This document shows positions 46,287 through 61,907 of a stretch of 64,000 nt of DNA, piece after piece (position 1 is the first letter of the stretch; the number at the start of each line of letters is the position of its first letter). Position numbers and translations under genes: made by a program. Origin of the DNA: Macrobrachium rosenbergii (taxonomy: Eukaryota; Arthropoda; Malacostraca; Decapoda; Palaemonidae); assembly GCF_040412425.1 (NCBI RefSeq), contig NC_089783.1, positions 36,239,125-36,303,124 of the forward strand, read 5' to 3'. The notes below the pieces were generated by a model. It saw only the letters and a list, made by a program, of their open reading frames with translations, was not told the DNA's origin and did no database searches.

Positions 46287-46289
<3 letters not shown>
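45907..46289. other. Spacer with alternating purine-pyrimidine tract
   Basis: TA/GTAT runs near 46096-46150 and the 14-bp palindrome CATGCGCGCGCATG near 46165. No gene seen. Confidence 0.55.

Positions 46290-46345
<56 letters not shown>
46290..46345. repeat. (GA)n microsatellite
   Basis: Preceded by a short CA run. Confidence 0.97.
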
Positions 46346-46349
<4 letters not shown>

Positions 46350-46519
46350 GGCAAAGGAGGTAACGAGGCAATTGATGTGCCCCGGACGGCCATGAAACAT
46401 TCATGAACCAGGACACTGTCTGGATGCGAAGGTAAAGGCCGACTGCGTTTGCATATATTACTTACCGCCGGCTCTTCAGCATCCAAATTGGCTCCTCGCC
46501 TAAATGAAAACGACATTTT

Positions 46520-46788
46520 CCCCGTCGGGTTTGATATATAGAGCTTCATGGACTATATAATACAAATATGGCCAATACAATTTATATCTGATGCCCAATA
46601 CAAATTATATTCGATTATCCATATTTTGTGACTTCTGTTATGTAGGGCATTTTAAAGTAGAGAAAGAGAGAGAGATAGAGTTCCGCAGACTATATAATAT
46701 AAGACTTGGTTGATGCCCAGTAGAAATTATTTTTGACTGTCCTAATTTTGTAACTTCTCACATCTAGGGCATCTTAAAGTACTGAGAA

Positions 46789-46862
<74 letters not shown>

Positions 46863-46974
46863 ATATATAGTTTCGTTGACTACATAACATATATATGACT
46901 TGGTTGATGCCCAGTACAAATTACATTTGACTACTTTGATTTTGTAACTTCTCTCTTGTTGGGCATTTTAAAGT

Positions 46975-47047
<73 letters not shown>

Positions 47048-47158
47048 GATATATAGTTTCGTTGACTACATAACATATATGACTTGGCTGATACCCAATA
47101 CAAATTATATTTGATTACTTTGATTTTGTAGCTTCTCTCATGTAGGGAATTATAAAGT

Positions 47159-47234
<76 letters not shown>

Positions 47235-47350
47235 ATATATAGTTTCGTTGGCTATATAACTTACAATATAATGATTTGGCTGATACCCAGTACAAATTAT
47301 ATTTGATTACTTTGATTTTGTAACTTCTCTCATGTAGGGCATTTTAAAGT

Positions 47351-47428
<78 letters not shown>
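46520..47428. repeat. Five tandem units, each about 120 bp core plus (GA)n
   Basis: Core landmarks TTTGATATATAG, GTTGACTA(C/T)ATAA, TGATGCCCA or TGATACCCA, TACAAATTA, ACTTTGATTTTGTA and GGGCATTTTAAAGTACTGAG recur; (GA)n at 46795-46858, 46979-47042, 47161-47230 and 47355-47428. The first unit has only a short GA run. Confidence 0.94.
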
Positions 47429-47430
<2 letters not shown>

Positions 47431-47959
47431 CTGACTAAAGGTGAAGAACTGAAATCATACATGTGTTTTAATGATGTCTTAGTGCCTAGCTTCTACTCAC
47501 TGAACATTTTTAGATCAACTGAAATAGAGAGAAAAATGTTAAACGGTGCTCCCATAAAACCATAAATTTATGGAAATTTGTAAGAATGTCTTAAGTCCTG
47601 CTGACATAACAGACTGGAACTCTTGCTGTTAGTAAATAACAGCCTATGGTGATTACTTTCAGTGTACAAAAGTATCTTTTTTGAATACCTGTAAATCGTC
47701 ATATATATTTCTTTTTCTTAATGTAAAAAAAAATATGCATATTATAAATTGAGGATTCATATACTTTTAAGCACGCTTATTTTTTATATTAACACATGAA
47801 GTCTTGAAGCAACATACATGTTTGTTGAAGAATTTAAGAGCTATTCCCTTTTAAGCAGTTACAGAACATTTTTTGCTGATGTTCTGAATCGTAGTTATGG
47901 CGGCGTGGGAAAAACTTGCATCTGTTTGCAATATTGCTGAATTATTTCGTAAAGTAAGA
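47429..47959. other. Unrecognised spacer
   Basis: No gene seen. Confidence 0.45.
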
Positions 47960-48440
47960 AACAACTCCAATTCTTACCCTTTCAACATTGAAACTGTGAC
48001 CTATTCTGCTATGTTTTGAGCCATTGTTGTCAAATGTATAATTGTTCTCAAAATAATAAGAAAAATCTGCTTTTTGTCAAATATGAAAAAATTTGTAGTT
48101 CCAATTCTTGCCTTTTTCTATACGGAATCGGAGATCTACTCCACCAAAAAATCGCTATTTTTTGTGCCATTGTTTTCATGTATACACTTCTCAAAATAAT
48201 AAGAAAGATCTGCTTTTTGTCAACTGAAATATGGGGTCTCAATTCTTTCCTTTTTAACATGGACTCTGAGACCTAGCCTACCAAAAACTGGTATTTTTTT
48301 TAGCCATTGTTGTCATATCTAAAATCGTCTCCAAAATAATATGAAAGATCTGCATTTTGGCAAATATTTAAAAACATGGGGTCCTAATTCTTACATTTTT
48401 GTACACAGAATCTGAGACCTATTTTGCCAAAAATTGCGAG
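47960..48440. repeat. About 125-bp diverged tandem repeat, four units
   Basis: GAGACCTA, AGCCATTGTTGTCA, TCTC(A/C)AAATAATA, GAAAGATCTGC(T/A)TTTTG and CAATTCTT(T/G/A)C recur in order. Confidence 0.85.
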
Positions 48441-49084
48441 TTTTTAAGTCACTATTGTTAAAAACTAATAAAAAAGATTCGCTTTTCCAAAAGTGTTTCG
48501 ATTTCACTAACGAAACATTTCTGGATGATCCAAATAGTTTCGTGTAAGAATTCTTATTGCTGAAATTCAGTTACTTTTTAACTCGACTGAATAAGAAGTT
48601 TACAGGCATGTTTTAATCTGTCGCCTGACGTAACAATAATATTAATATGGCTAGATCATATCTGAAAGCAGTTATTGTTTTGTGTAAAGTGAGTAGGACA
48701 ATGAGATGTGCAGTTATTGCTTAGTTAGCTGCCAAACTAGAGAGCATTTAAATAGGTTACTGATATATTTTATTTTCTTAACATAACCTATAAAGAGCAC
48801 TCTAAAGTGAATGTAATTCTTGTTAACTTTCCAGGCTTCATTACGAAACAACCTTAAGTTCTTACGGCTTCAAGAGAGAATGAGTTTTACTGGAGCTATA
48901 AAAATGAATGCTCAGCTTTTTTATTAAGTTTCAGGCAGTAACGGTCTTCCAATAACTAGGCCGACTGAGTCACTTTAATTTTATTCTGCTTGTGCAATTA
49001 GATTAGAAATAAAGCGTTTCGAACTTTAATAAAACTGTATCGACCAAAAGCTCAAAAGCCTTTCGTTCTCATAGCAAATAAAGC
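48441..49084. other. Unrecognised spacer
   Basis: No gene seen. Confidence 0.45.
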
Positions 49085-49097
49085 ATATATATATATA

Positions 49098-49182
<85 letters not shown>

Positions 49183-49185
49183 ATG
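49085..49185. repeat. (TA)n(GT)n microsatellite
   Basis: TA array with one interruption, then a short GT run. Confidence 0.96.
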
Positions 49186-49653
49186 TGTTATTTATTAATT
49201 TAGATATATAAAGTACTTATGTATTTATTCATTTATTTATTTATTACTTTTATATTTGAAACTGCATGCAGTAATTTTCAAATATTCTCCAGTTTCGCAA
49301 ATGTCAAAGTAATCAAAAGTTAAAGAGCAACGATGTATTCATAATTAGATTTTTAAATAAAAGGAACGTTTTTTTTTTTCACCAAACAAAAATGAAAATC
49401 CAACGATACCAGCAATCGGTTAAGGACTATAGACAGGCCATTTCGGTATTATCAATCATTAGATAAGCTTTCAATTTTCATTTTTATTTTTTATTCGTGG
49501 AAAACTGTTCTGTTCGGAATCTGGAAATAAACTCGGCCAATTATCATCATAGGAAATTTGAAAGTTCGTCATTTTTAGGGGTGAGTTTAAGAGGATATGA
49601 TATTAATACGCGTTGGTTTCACGTAATGCCTAACGTTTGCAAATGAAATGTGA

Positions 49654-49656
<3 letters not shown>
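49186..49656. other. Unrecognised spacer
   Basis: No gene seen. Confidence 0.45.

Positions 49657-49720
<64 letters not shown>
49657..49720. repeat. (GA)n microsatellite
   Basis: Pure GA array. Confidence 0.97.
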
Positions 49721-50025
49721 CTTTTTGTGTACAAAACCTAAACATAAAATGCAAAGATATTTACATGACGAAACCACCGTTGCAGTTTTATACAGACATT
49801 AGTGCTTGCAGAGATTTGAAGTTGCACAGAGTGTAAATAGAAAAAATATATATATACATGTATATGCGGTCAGCATGATGGAGCCGTAAGTTTTTCATTC
49901 ATGTATATGGAGGGGATGGAAATAAGAACAGCGCTTGAAATGGAAATAGTATGAAGCTTTTTTACGAACAAAAGACAAAAAGCAAATGACTGAAAAACAA
50001 ATGTCACAAAAATGTGGGAACGAAA

Positions 50026-50576
<551 letters not shown>

Positions 50577-50630
<54 letters not shown>
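50577..50630. repeat. (CT)n microsatellite
   Basis: Pure CT array. Confidence 0.97.
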
Positions 50631-50634
<4 letters not shown>

Positions 50635-51666
50635 AATGATCAGGGACAGTGATGAGAAGGTACAGTGTTTATAACAGGAGATAACTGAAACTGATCCAAG
50701 GAAGAATAATTTTATGAAGCGAATTGAATGAAAGAGGCCGAAATGACGAATAATAATTTGGCCGCTGAAAGAATGGAAGCAATTAATTTCAAATGCATTT
50801 ATTTTATATGGATTTGGGAGTAATGTTTCAGAAGAAGGTAGGATGAGATAGAAAGTGAATAACTGTGAATGATGAAGTAAGGAAAGAAACGGTTGTGCAG
50901 AGACATAGAGGAGACTTGGACTGACTATGGAACCGAGGTGGGAATATATGAACGGGTTGCAGCGCCAAATCTCCTTAACAGATGTGAAGCGAGGATACGA
51001 AGGAAATAAAGATATCGCCATGTTTATTTATTAAGTCGATTCGTCAAATGCACCTCGATTTGGAATTTAATGGAAAGAAGGCTTCGTTTTCACAATTAGA
51101 TTTTTAGTTCATTAATAGCAAAATTTTACGTAGGAAAAGGAATAAGGCCAGATTCCTTTAGTAAATCCATTTTTCCCTGCTTTACATCACATGGAATGTA
51201 ATACGTTTATGTAAAAAGATATAAATATATTATGCCTTTAGATTAAATATCGGGGGCAATGTATGTACATGACTGAATTGCCTGAGTGTATTTCTCCAAG
51301 GTTTTACGATTTTCACTTTTAGTTTCCCTTTACACTAAGGTAAGTAGCTCTATAAATATTCGAAACAGCTATAAAAAACACCAAAAGTAATTGGAAGGTG
51401 AACGTGAAATACAAGTCATAAATATCTTCAACGTTTGGCTGAATTTTGAGGGAGAGAACGAAAATGAAAAATGAAATTGCTTTTCATTTTTAAATTCAAA
51501 ACTTTATTAACCTTTTCCATTTGGATTTCGGGGTCATTGACATAAAAAAAACTTAGTATGCTATAAATATACCCGTCACTTTAAAATTATAGACCATATC
51601 AGGAAAGAATCAAAATTAAAACATTTTTTTTATTTTACTCTTATCAGGAAATATTTATGTAAGGCG

Positions 51667-51668
<2 letters not shown>
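50631..51668. other. Unrecognised spacer
   Basis: The 149-codon minus frame 50572-51021 is the longest non-simple frame in this part but ends in the CT array and shows no domain. Not called as a gene. Confidence 0.4.
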
Positions 51669-51728
<60 letters not shown>

Positions 51729-51770
51729 GTATGTAACTCTATTTGGTTATTATTGTATGTAACTCTATTT
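51669..51770. repeat. (ATT)n with adjacent 21-bp direct duplication
   Basis: ATT 51669-51727, then TGTATGTAACTCTATTTGG twice, separated by TTATTA. Confidence 0.92.
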
Positions 51771-52073
51771 GGAAAACCTGCATCAAACCTATGAAAACAT
51801 CCCAATAAAAAAATGCATAAGGAGTGAATTCTAAATGAGAATTGGGCAAGAAAAAGAGATAAAATACATACAAGAAAAATACAATAAAACCAGTAAATAA
51901 ATAATGAAATGGGATTCATGGACAGTGCTCAAGAAGACAGATTTTGCACAGAGTCAAACTTTCGAGTTCCAACGAATACCGACATAAACCACGAAGATTT
52001 TTATGTTCGTTTGTCCAACAAAGACTCTAGAAAACTGTTATTAAGCCTTATTAACTAGGAGGCAGGCCCGTTG
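51771..52073. other. Unrecognised spacer
   Basis: No gene seen. Confidence 0.45.
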
Positions 52074-52352
52074 GAATTGGAATTGGAATGGAACATAGAA
52101 TTTAGGCCAAAGGCAATGCACTGGGACCTATGAGGTCGTTCAGCACTGGAAAGGAAAATGAGAGTAGGCAGGTTTGAAAGGTGTAACAGGAGGAAAAGTT
52201 CGCAGTTGCACTTTAAAATAATTTCTAGGAGAAAGTGGATAGCAAGATGGCAGAAAGATAAAATAAATGGAGGCATAGTAAAAGGAATTAAAGTGGTTGC
52301 AGCTAGGGGCCGAAGGGACGCTGCAAAGAACCTTTAGTAATGGCTACAGACG
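52074..52352 (-). mobile_element. Rep-B copy, slightly truncated at sense 5' end
   Basis: Starts (plus strand) with three GGAATT-type repeats, i.e. a short AATTCC tail on the sense strand, then ACATAGAATTTAGGCC and the usual landmarks. The terminal GTGCACTGACGGC part is nearly missing. Confidence 0.87.
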
Positions 52353-52887
52353 GCAAGCTGTTGGAATTAGCCCAAGCTCTAGTAGCATGGAACCTAGTAT
52401 AGTCTGTCATAGAACAGCTTGTCTGCAAGCGGAAGATCATCAAAATTATGAAAACTGTATAATAGTTTGTCATAGTATAGTCTGTCAGCAAGCTAAGGAG
52501 GATCAGAATTATGAAAAAGTAGGGCCACACGTGCGGTACTGACCGCTCACAAAACTGGTCAAAATAATTGACAAATAAAAGAAAATAGCAAAAAGAATCA
52601 AACGCAGCGCTAAATGTGAACCTAAAGTTTATCGCGTTCTATTTTCAACCTAAAGGACATCTTTCACATCATTTTAAATTTAGTGAATCTCTCTTCAGAA
52701 TTATTCAGAATCGTATAAAAGAATCACAACCTGATCTTTATCTGGGAACGAAATATTGGTACTTAGTTCCTTCGCGATAACCAATCTAAGTTCGATTGAA
52801 ATATTATTATTAGATTTTAGTGGGACATTTTGAATGGCAGCAGTTAATGTTTTCTTGATGTGTGCCGAAATTTTACCTTTTTTCCTT

Positions 52888-52891
<4 letters not shown>
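52353..52891. other. Spacer with a short direct duplication
   Basis: TAGTCTGTCATAGAACAGCT, AAAATTATGAAAA and TAGTCTGTCAGCAAGC recur within 52399-52520 (period about 70 bp). No gene seen. Confidence 0.5.
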
Positions 52892-52964
<73 letters not shown>

Positions 52965-52997
52965 GTATATATATGTGTATATATATGTATATATACA

Positions 52998-53050
<53 letters not shown>
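52892..53050. repeat. (TA)n arrays
   Basis: TA 52892-52961 and 53002-53050 with GTAT-type sequence between. Confidence 0.96.
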
Positions 53051-53055
<5 letters not shown>

Positions 53056-53336
53056 TGATTTTCACTTTTAGCAAACATATTAATTTCGTTTGCTTTAAAA
53101 AAACGTTACAGTACAAATTATGACATGCTGCTTTTCATGGTTTTTAGAATTTTAATATAAAATGAATGGCATTTGTGAAAAAAATTCTAGATAAAACATA
53201 TGGATAAGCCTTTATTTGAATCTATAAAAATGGATAGACAACTCCAGTTAAAAATGAGGAAATTGAAAAGTACACAATCCAAGTAGTCAAATGCCAGGTT
53301 ATAAGCATTTTTTAAACTCAGCCAAATCGTCGACTG

Positions 53337-53542
53337 CAGTGGTTTTAACCTGGGGTACCTTTACCCCAAAGGGGTACGAAACCTTAAACCTGGGGGTACG
53401 AGACATGATAGCCAGTGCAGTTGTACTGTATATTTACCCTATATTTATCATATGTTTGTATTGTATTTATATTGGATGGGGGTACGAGTAATTTTCTGAG
53501 ATATCAAGGGATACGGGCACTGAAAAAGGTTAAGAACCACTG
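53337..53542. mobile_element. hAT-type MITE, 206 bp
   Basis: Left end CAGTGGTTTTAACCT and right end AGGTTAAGAACCACTG are terminal inverted repeats of the CAGTGGTTCTTAACCT kind known from hAT (Charlie-like) elements. Flanks GTCGACTG (53329-53336) and TTCGACTG (53543-53550) form an 8-bp target-site duplication with one mismatch, the length expected for hAT. No transposase. Confidence 0.9.
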
Positions 53543-53934
53543 TTCGACTGAACTGTTTCAGATTTTTCTATTTGTCACTTCGGAGCCGAGACGTTTCCAT
53601 ATAAATTCCTGGCAACAAATCGAATATCTAGGAAAAGCATTTACCCGGAATGAAATGAGACATTGTCACCGGGAACAGAGAATGACTGACGCGGACATGG
53701 ATACCTGAAAAATATTTGATGCATTTTTATTACGAGATTTATTTATCGCAACGAAAATAAATGGATTACATATTCACGAAGAATAATAATAATTTCAATA
53801 CACGAAGCAAACATGAAATGAATATAAAAGGATTATGGGTGGCAGAGTCAAAGTCATTAGCAAATGTCATTTGACTGTGAAGCAAAAAAATAAATGAGAG
53901 TGAAATTACTTTCTCATTTTTTTTTTCTTTTTTT
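53543..53934. other. Unrecognised spacer
   Basis: No gene seen. Confidence 0.45.
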
Positions 53935-54073
53935 AATAACTGATTTCTTCTGTCTGCTTTCCCATTACCTTCTGTTACTTCTTTCTAATGAACACCTTAA
54001 TATTCTTTGGAAGCTTGAATTTCAAGTCAGTGGCCCTTGTGGTGGGCTTGTACCATATGAATAGGTTTCACTT

Positions 54074-54158
<85 letters not shown>
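53935..54158 (+). mobile_element. Rep-C copy with (TAA)n tail
   Basis: TTACCTTCTGTTACTTCTTT, TTGGAAGCTTGAATTTCAAG, GGGCTTGTACCATATGAATA and (TAA)n at 54078-54158. Confidence 0.92.
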
Positions 54159-54790
<632 letters not shown>

Positions 54791-55159
54791 GTGTGTGTAT
54801 GTATATGTATATATATGCATATATAAGTATGTATATATATAATATATATACATGTATTTATATAACATTCAGCATGGCTTGTTATGGCCAGATACTTTTT
54901 CTTGTGATCTACAGTTTTGTTTCATATAACCTTGCTTAGGCTTCTGTGGCAATTAATGTTTTTTTTTTATTCTAACCTCATTTCCACTGATGAAATATTT
55001 CAAGAATTCTGGACTGCATGTTACAGTCTCTTCCTGTCCCCGCTTGAGGTATCACTCTATACCTAAGAATCATAAGATAATCTTGGAATTCAGTAGTAAT
55101 ACAATCCACTCATCTTACCCGGTTTTCCACTGAGCGCCTGCGATACTCTGAATCAAAAC
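54791..55159. other. Unrecognised spacer
   Basis: No gene seen. Confidence 0.45.
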
Positions 55160-55480
55160 ACAACGTTATCAGTGTCATAAATTGCACTATGTTTCGTAAC
55201 ATTTGGAAGATTTTTACTACACAATACGTCATCCTTTTTTTAAATTGTAAGTCTTCGTAGCGTCTAGTATCATATTAAGAAGAGAAAATTGATGGCTCTG
55301 ATCACCAGAAGTCAAAAATCACCTTTACCATTGTCACAAACTGCAACAAGTTTAGAAGATTGTGATAATTTCGCGTTAGACGAGTTTTAGTAAACATTTC
55401 CTCCTTTTTGTAACCTTAAGTCTTCACAGAATATGGCATAGTAAATCAAGAAATAAATCTATGGAACTGATCAACAAAGG
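55160..55480. repeat. Two diverged direct repeats of about 170-180 bp
   Basis: GTCATAAATTGCA/GTCACAAACTGCA, TCCTTTTTTTAAATTGTAAG/TCCTTTTTGTAACCTTAAG, TCTTC, ATGG(C/A)(T)CTGATCA(C/A)C recur in order. Confidence 0.7.
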
Positions 55481-55658
55481 TATTTCAGGATTATACCCAA
55501 AGCATTATCCCTTTTCAAAATGAACACCAGTTTAAGGATAACAAGCAAATGCCCTTGTTGCATTCAGCCTATAGGTCTAATTCCAATAAATGCGCCATTG
55601 TCTATTATAGTTATTGATATGGAGCCCTGTTATAGATATAGCAATTCCCCCAATTCCG

Positions 55659-55662
<4 letters not shown>

Positions 55663-55732
<70 letters not shown>
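55663..55732. repeat. (CT)n microsatellite
   Basis: Pure CT array. Confidence 0.98.
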
Positions 55733-57180
<1,448 letters not shown>

Positions 57181-57183
<3 letters not shown>

Positions 57184-59065
57184 CAACTAGTCAAAAAATC
57201 CAAAATTTACCTCACTTAAGCCAGATACCTAAACTCTCATAACAATAAAATTACGACTGAACACTCTAAAGGTAGCAGTGATCCCTTAAAACTTACTTAT
57301 CACATGAAAAATTAAACTAAGTTTATCAAGATATGTGTGAGGTACTAACAACTAAACAAGAAATATACTAGAGAAAAAGGGCACCACTCCATCAAACAAC
57401 TATAATTGTTTCCCTGGTCTTAATTCACTTCAGCAAAACCAAAGGGAACAAACCATGTTTATCACTTTGCCTTATGCACACACAATTAATCCTATTCACT
57501 GGTGATCAATCAATGAAACCCTGTGTTTAAAAATCTTAAATACAAAAATTTATTTTTAACTTTAAAGTTTATAATTAGAATTCACAATCTGAAAAATTTT
57601 ATCATTACTTGAAAATAACACAAGATTTATTTACTTCTTAAACAAAATTAATTCACAAAGCTTTAATTTATCAAGAAATTACGTTAACCGAGCAAAATTT
57701 AAACCATCAAGAATTACTCAAGATTTGAGAAGGAAATCTTAATAAATGAAAATCAAATCAAGTATGCAATATTAAAGTATCAAAATATGTAAAATGCTAA
57801 GTAAATAAATGTTTAAATCACCAACAGAAAAATTGGGCAAAATTAAGAAATTGCAAACACAGGAACACACAAAAATGCACAAAAGACTTATCAACACAAG
57901 AACACACAAAAAATGCACAAAAGACTTATCAATAAGAATTTCACTAAGGCAAAATCTCCCTAATAAACCTTATTATAACATGGTAATAATAAGTAAAATA
58001 CACTTTTCCTTACACAAGCTTGTGAAAACCTTTGTAAAATTCACAAAAACACACTTTTATGAGGCGCCGTTACACTTCTAACACACTTTTCTTAGATTCA
58101 GATCTCAAAAAGGGAATATTATTACTAGTGAACTCAAATATATATTGTTAAAATTACTCTCTTTTGAAGAAAGAGAGGGTAAGAGAGAGAGAGAGAGAGA
58201 GAGAGAACCCAGCCAACTAACTCCTACAGGAATTAGCCTACCAGATTCTGCTTGAAAAGAAATCTATGTTGCCACTAAGACATTTTGGGAACGTGACACT
58301 AAACACGACACAATCAGTCAGGAATTTTACCAATACAAAAGGGGGTTTTACCTGGCTGAAGGGGAAACAACAGGGATTTTTCCCCTGGGTCAAAAGGGTC
58401 ATCTAGACCTGTCAGCACATATTTCTTTTAATGACAGGGGATTCCTTGACTGAAGACTTGTTCAAACAACAGCCTACCAGTGTTATCTAAACCTGTCATT
58501 CCATATCTCTTTTGATGACAGTTTACGTGACGAACCTCGCAAAAAGGGGTTAACCTTGCTGGACACCTGCGCAAATATCACCCTAACAGGAAAACATATT
58601 TTTAGTTCCAAACCACCAACTCTTTTGAGATCTGATACTTGATATTTCAACAATCATTATCATTACATACAACACACAACAAATATAAGAGTAAATATAT
58701 TAAAATTACATAAAGACATACATATTACAAGGCTATATCATTAGCATAGGAAAATTGAAGTCCAAAAGGTAATAAACTAAACTAAAATAGGGAACTGACA
58801 TAATCATCAGTGGTTTAGAAATATTCATGGTATCTACCGATCACAGAAGGTTCCTTGATTCAAAGATCGATTATCAATCTCAATAGATCGTGATAATTTA
58901 TCGTTCCACAGAAGTGCTCGAGTGCCCCACACAACTTATATATCATATGGAAGGTGATGTATGTACGTGTGCTATATTTTGGCAGACTTATAAATTTTTA
59001 AACAGACAAAACTCTGTCTGAGTGAAAAACACAGAAGCAGCTACGAGCACAAACAATTTATTTGC

Positions 59066-59068
<3 letters not shown>
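57181..59068. other. Unrecognised spacer, 1.9 kb
   Basis: AT-rich with small duplications: GAACACACAAAAA.TGCACAAA twice near 57862-57928, CCTGTCA.(C/T)(C/A)CATAT.TCTTTT twice near 58408 and 58493; short GA run 58185-58206. Might be an unrecognised mobile element, but no domain is visible. Confidence 0.45.
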
Positions 59069-59141
<73 letters not shown>

Positions 59142-59149
59142 ATACAGTA

Positions 59150-59196
<47 letters not shown>
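59069..59196. repeat. Compound (TA)n(GT)n(TA)n microsatellite
   Basis: TA 59069-59116, GT 59117-59141, TA 59154-59196; borders the foldback on its left. Confidence 0.96.
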
Positions 59197-59201
<5 letters not shown>

Positions 59202-59202
59202 A

Positions 59203-59361
59203 TCATGAAGCTACAAATGTTGCTTAATATCCAATTCACGCTACCTGGGAATATCCCCAATGGGGAATTATCACCGAAGGGGAATTTATGTGATAATCCC
59301 CATTGGGGATATTCCCAAGGTTGCGTGAACTTGATATTACGCGACATTTGTAGCTTCATGA
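59203..59361. repeat. Foldback, 72-bp arms, 15-nt loop, between (TA)n arrays
   Basis: 59203-59274 and 59290-59361 are inverted copies with few differences (TCATGAAGCTACAAATGT at the outside, GGGAATATCCCCAATGGGGA inside). Each arm also holds its own small palindrome TCCCCAATGGGGA. ORFs on both strands read through it and are by-products. Confidence 0.92.
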
Positions 59362-59392
59362 CTATATAAATCACTGTGATAAAAAATTTCAT

Positions 59393-59430
59393 ATATATAT
59401 ATATATATATTATGTATATATCTATCCAGT

Positions 59431-59505
<75 letters not shown>
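59393..59505. repeat. Compound (TA)n(CA)n(TA)n microsatellite
   Basis: Short TA, CA 59431-59457, TA 59458-59505. In inverted order relative to the left border (59069-59196). Confidence 0.95.
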
Positions 59506-59509
<4 letters not shown>

Positions 59510-59837
59510 AAAGGATTTTGTGGTGACAGATTTTGTGGTAACAAGAATGTAAGAAAGAGAATAAAAACTGCAGTGATTGGGTCAGTATATAAGAGCTTAT
59601 TTTTAAAAAATTATTTTAGGTATAATTACTTGCCAAGGAGATGATTTCTTACATGTATAGAGGAGGACATAGAGACAGTTATGAGAAGAATAAGAGTAAA
59701 AAGACGGCAAATAATAATAAAATGAAAGAATATGCGAGAAAGAGCTTGAAGGAGAATAATTTGCTAAGCAAAGAAGCAACAGGACAGAGACAGGTTAAGA
59801 ACGATGAACCTCAAAATAAAAGATACATTTTAGATAT
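59506..59837. other. Unrecognised spacer
   Basis: Plus ORF 59641-59859 is K/N-rich, runs into Rep-B and has no recognised domain. Confidence 0.4.
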
Positions 59838-60142
59838 GGAATTGGAATATAGAGTTTAGGCCAAAGGCCAAGCACTGGGACCTATGAGGTCATTCAGCGC
59901 TGGAAAGGAAACTGAGAGTAGGTAGGTTAGAAAGGTGTAACAGGAGGAAAACCTCGCAGCTGCACTATGAAACAATTGTTAGAGAGGGTGGATAGCAAGA
60001 TGGAAGACAGGTACTATGAACAGAGGTACATTAAGAGAAATGAAAGGGGTTGCAGCTAGGGGCCGAAGGGACGCTGCAAAGAACCTTTAGTAATACCTAC
60101 AGTGCACCCCGTGAGGTGCACTGACGGCGCTAACACCCTACG
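59838..60142 (-). mobile_element. Rep-B copy, best preserved
   Basis: All landmarks present, from GGAATTGGAATATAGAGTTT to GTGCACTGACGGCGCTAAC. CAGTGCACC and GGTGCACTG near 60101-60124 form a perfect 9-bp stem at the sense 5' end. Confidence 0.92.
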
Positions 60143-61836
60143 GGAACAATTTTAGATATGGCTTCAGAAGTGAATGCTGTTTTCAGGGCAGTTCGTTAGA
60201 GTAATTACTTTAGGTCAAAAATGAATGAAGCGAGGTTGCCTATTGTGAATTTACCATTATTTTTTCTTAGTTTCTTGGAAATAAATGGTAATTGTCTTCA
60301 GCTGGTGGGTTCATTAATTTAAATATTCCATGTGATGAACTTATGTATATATATTTAAGTTTCATTGAAAGCCTCAGTGAATAATAAACTGACTTCACAT
60401 TTCAAACTACTTATAAATATAAGTTATGTCAATGATTTGTTCATGATTTAAAATATGAGCAAAAAGAGATTTTTTTCCAGTAACTATCTTCACTAAACAT
60501 AGTAATGAAACTTACAAAGTAAAACGAAAATAATGATAAGCTGATTTTCTTAAAATATCGTTTGAAAGTAATAACCACAAACTTGGCACAGCCACCAATC
60601 AAACAAGAAATTACGCGGATTTGAGATCATATACGTAACTTCGTGTTATAAGAAACGTACAAAGATTTCTATTGTAACTTTTCTGCATAGGAATTTTTCA
60701 CCTCTTATGTGATTCCCTGCGCCTTCATTTCGAAACTGAATTTTTAGTACTTTAAAAGATTTTTACGACAGTAGTTAAAATACGTATAACCTTCACGTTT
60801 TCGTGCGGACATTTGTATAATAACATTCCAAACAAAACATAACCTCAGTGCTCTGGGAGAGGCACATACACATACACTCACACACATGCACAAACACGTA
60901 TTACACACGCACAGATATATATATATACAGTATATATATGTGTGTTTGTATGTATATGTGTATGTGTGTGTTATTATTTTAGATGAAACGAAATTTGAAA
61001 GTTTTTTTTCCAACCATTGTCCTCAAATGAATATATGATCAATATTAAAGAACAATGAACACTTCCACGGTGTTAATCAACAGTTTATCGGTTAACTCGT
61101 TCTGAACTGTCAATCTCAGTCGGTAGGGTCTAGTAAGAAATGATAAATAAAAATCATTCTACGAGTAACAGGCCATTCAGCTATTTGTTTACACCGTTTA
61201 CACAGACATAATGACAGTTTTAGTCTGGTGAACTTGGAAACTCTTACCAAAGCAAATTCTCATGAACAATACCGGACAACAGAGGCAATCTTCAGTGAAC
61301 AGGAAAACGTCCATTTTAAACGAGAGCAGTGCCTCTATTTTTGTACTAACGAATTTCTTCAACTTTCACATTTTTGTTTTGTTAATTTCTTGCTTTGTTT
61401 ACGTTTTCTATTTTGCTTTTAGTTTCAGTATTCAAGATTATTTTATGTGAAACTGATATAGTGCTTTGGTTTTGACTTTGGCAACTTTTTACTTGTACAT
61501 TTTAGATTGATGCAAGGAGTTGAAATGTAAATTTCGACATTCTTCTTCAACCCCTGAAGTTGAAATTAAGTCGAATTTAAGTTAACCCCCTCATCAGAAG
61601 CTTTTAACTCTCTTTTTTAAAAACGCCCCCATCTGTGATATTATACCTAATAAGGTTACCTGGCATTCCGCTCTTACCAAACAAAACATTTTAACATGGT
61701 ATTGGCATTCGATGAACTCTAAGCGACAGTTCCACCTCAAACATCGGGAACTTAAAAGCCTTCACACACACACACACACCACACAGATCTGAGAAACATT
61801 CACAAAATCAGAAACGGAAAACTTCCGTCATATCTT

Positions 61837-61841
<5 letters not shown>
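60143..61841. other. Unrecognised spacer, 1.7 kb
   Basis: Contains a small CA/TA/GT tract near 60865-60970 and a CA run near 61764-61785. No gene seen. Confidence 0.5.

Positions 61842-61904
<63 letters not shown>
61842..61904. repeat. (TA)n microsatellite
   Basis: Pure TA array. Confidence 0.97.

Positions 61905-61907
<3 letters not shown>

Noticed and set aside
59022..59458. ORFs on both strands sharing similar peptides (CSFM ends)
   Set aside because: The similarity follows from the inverted arms of the 59.2-kb foldback.
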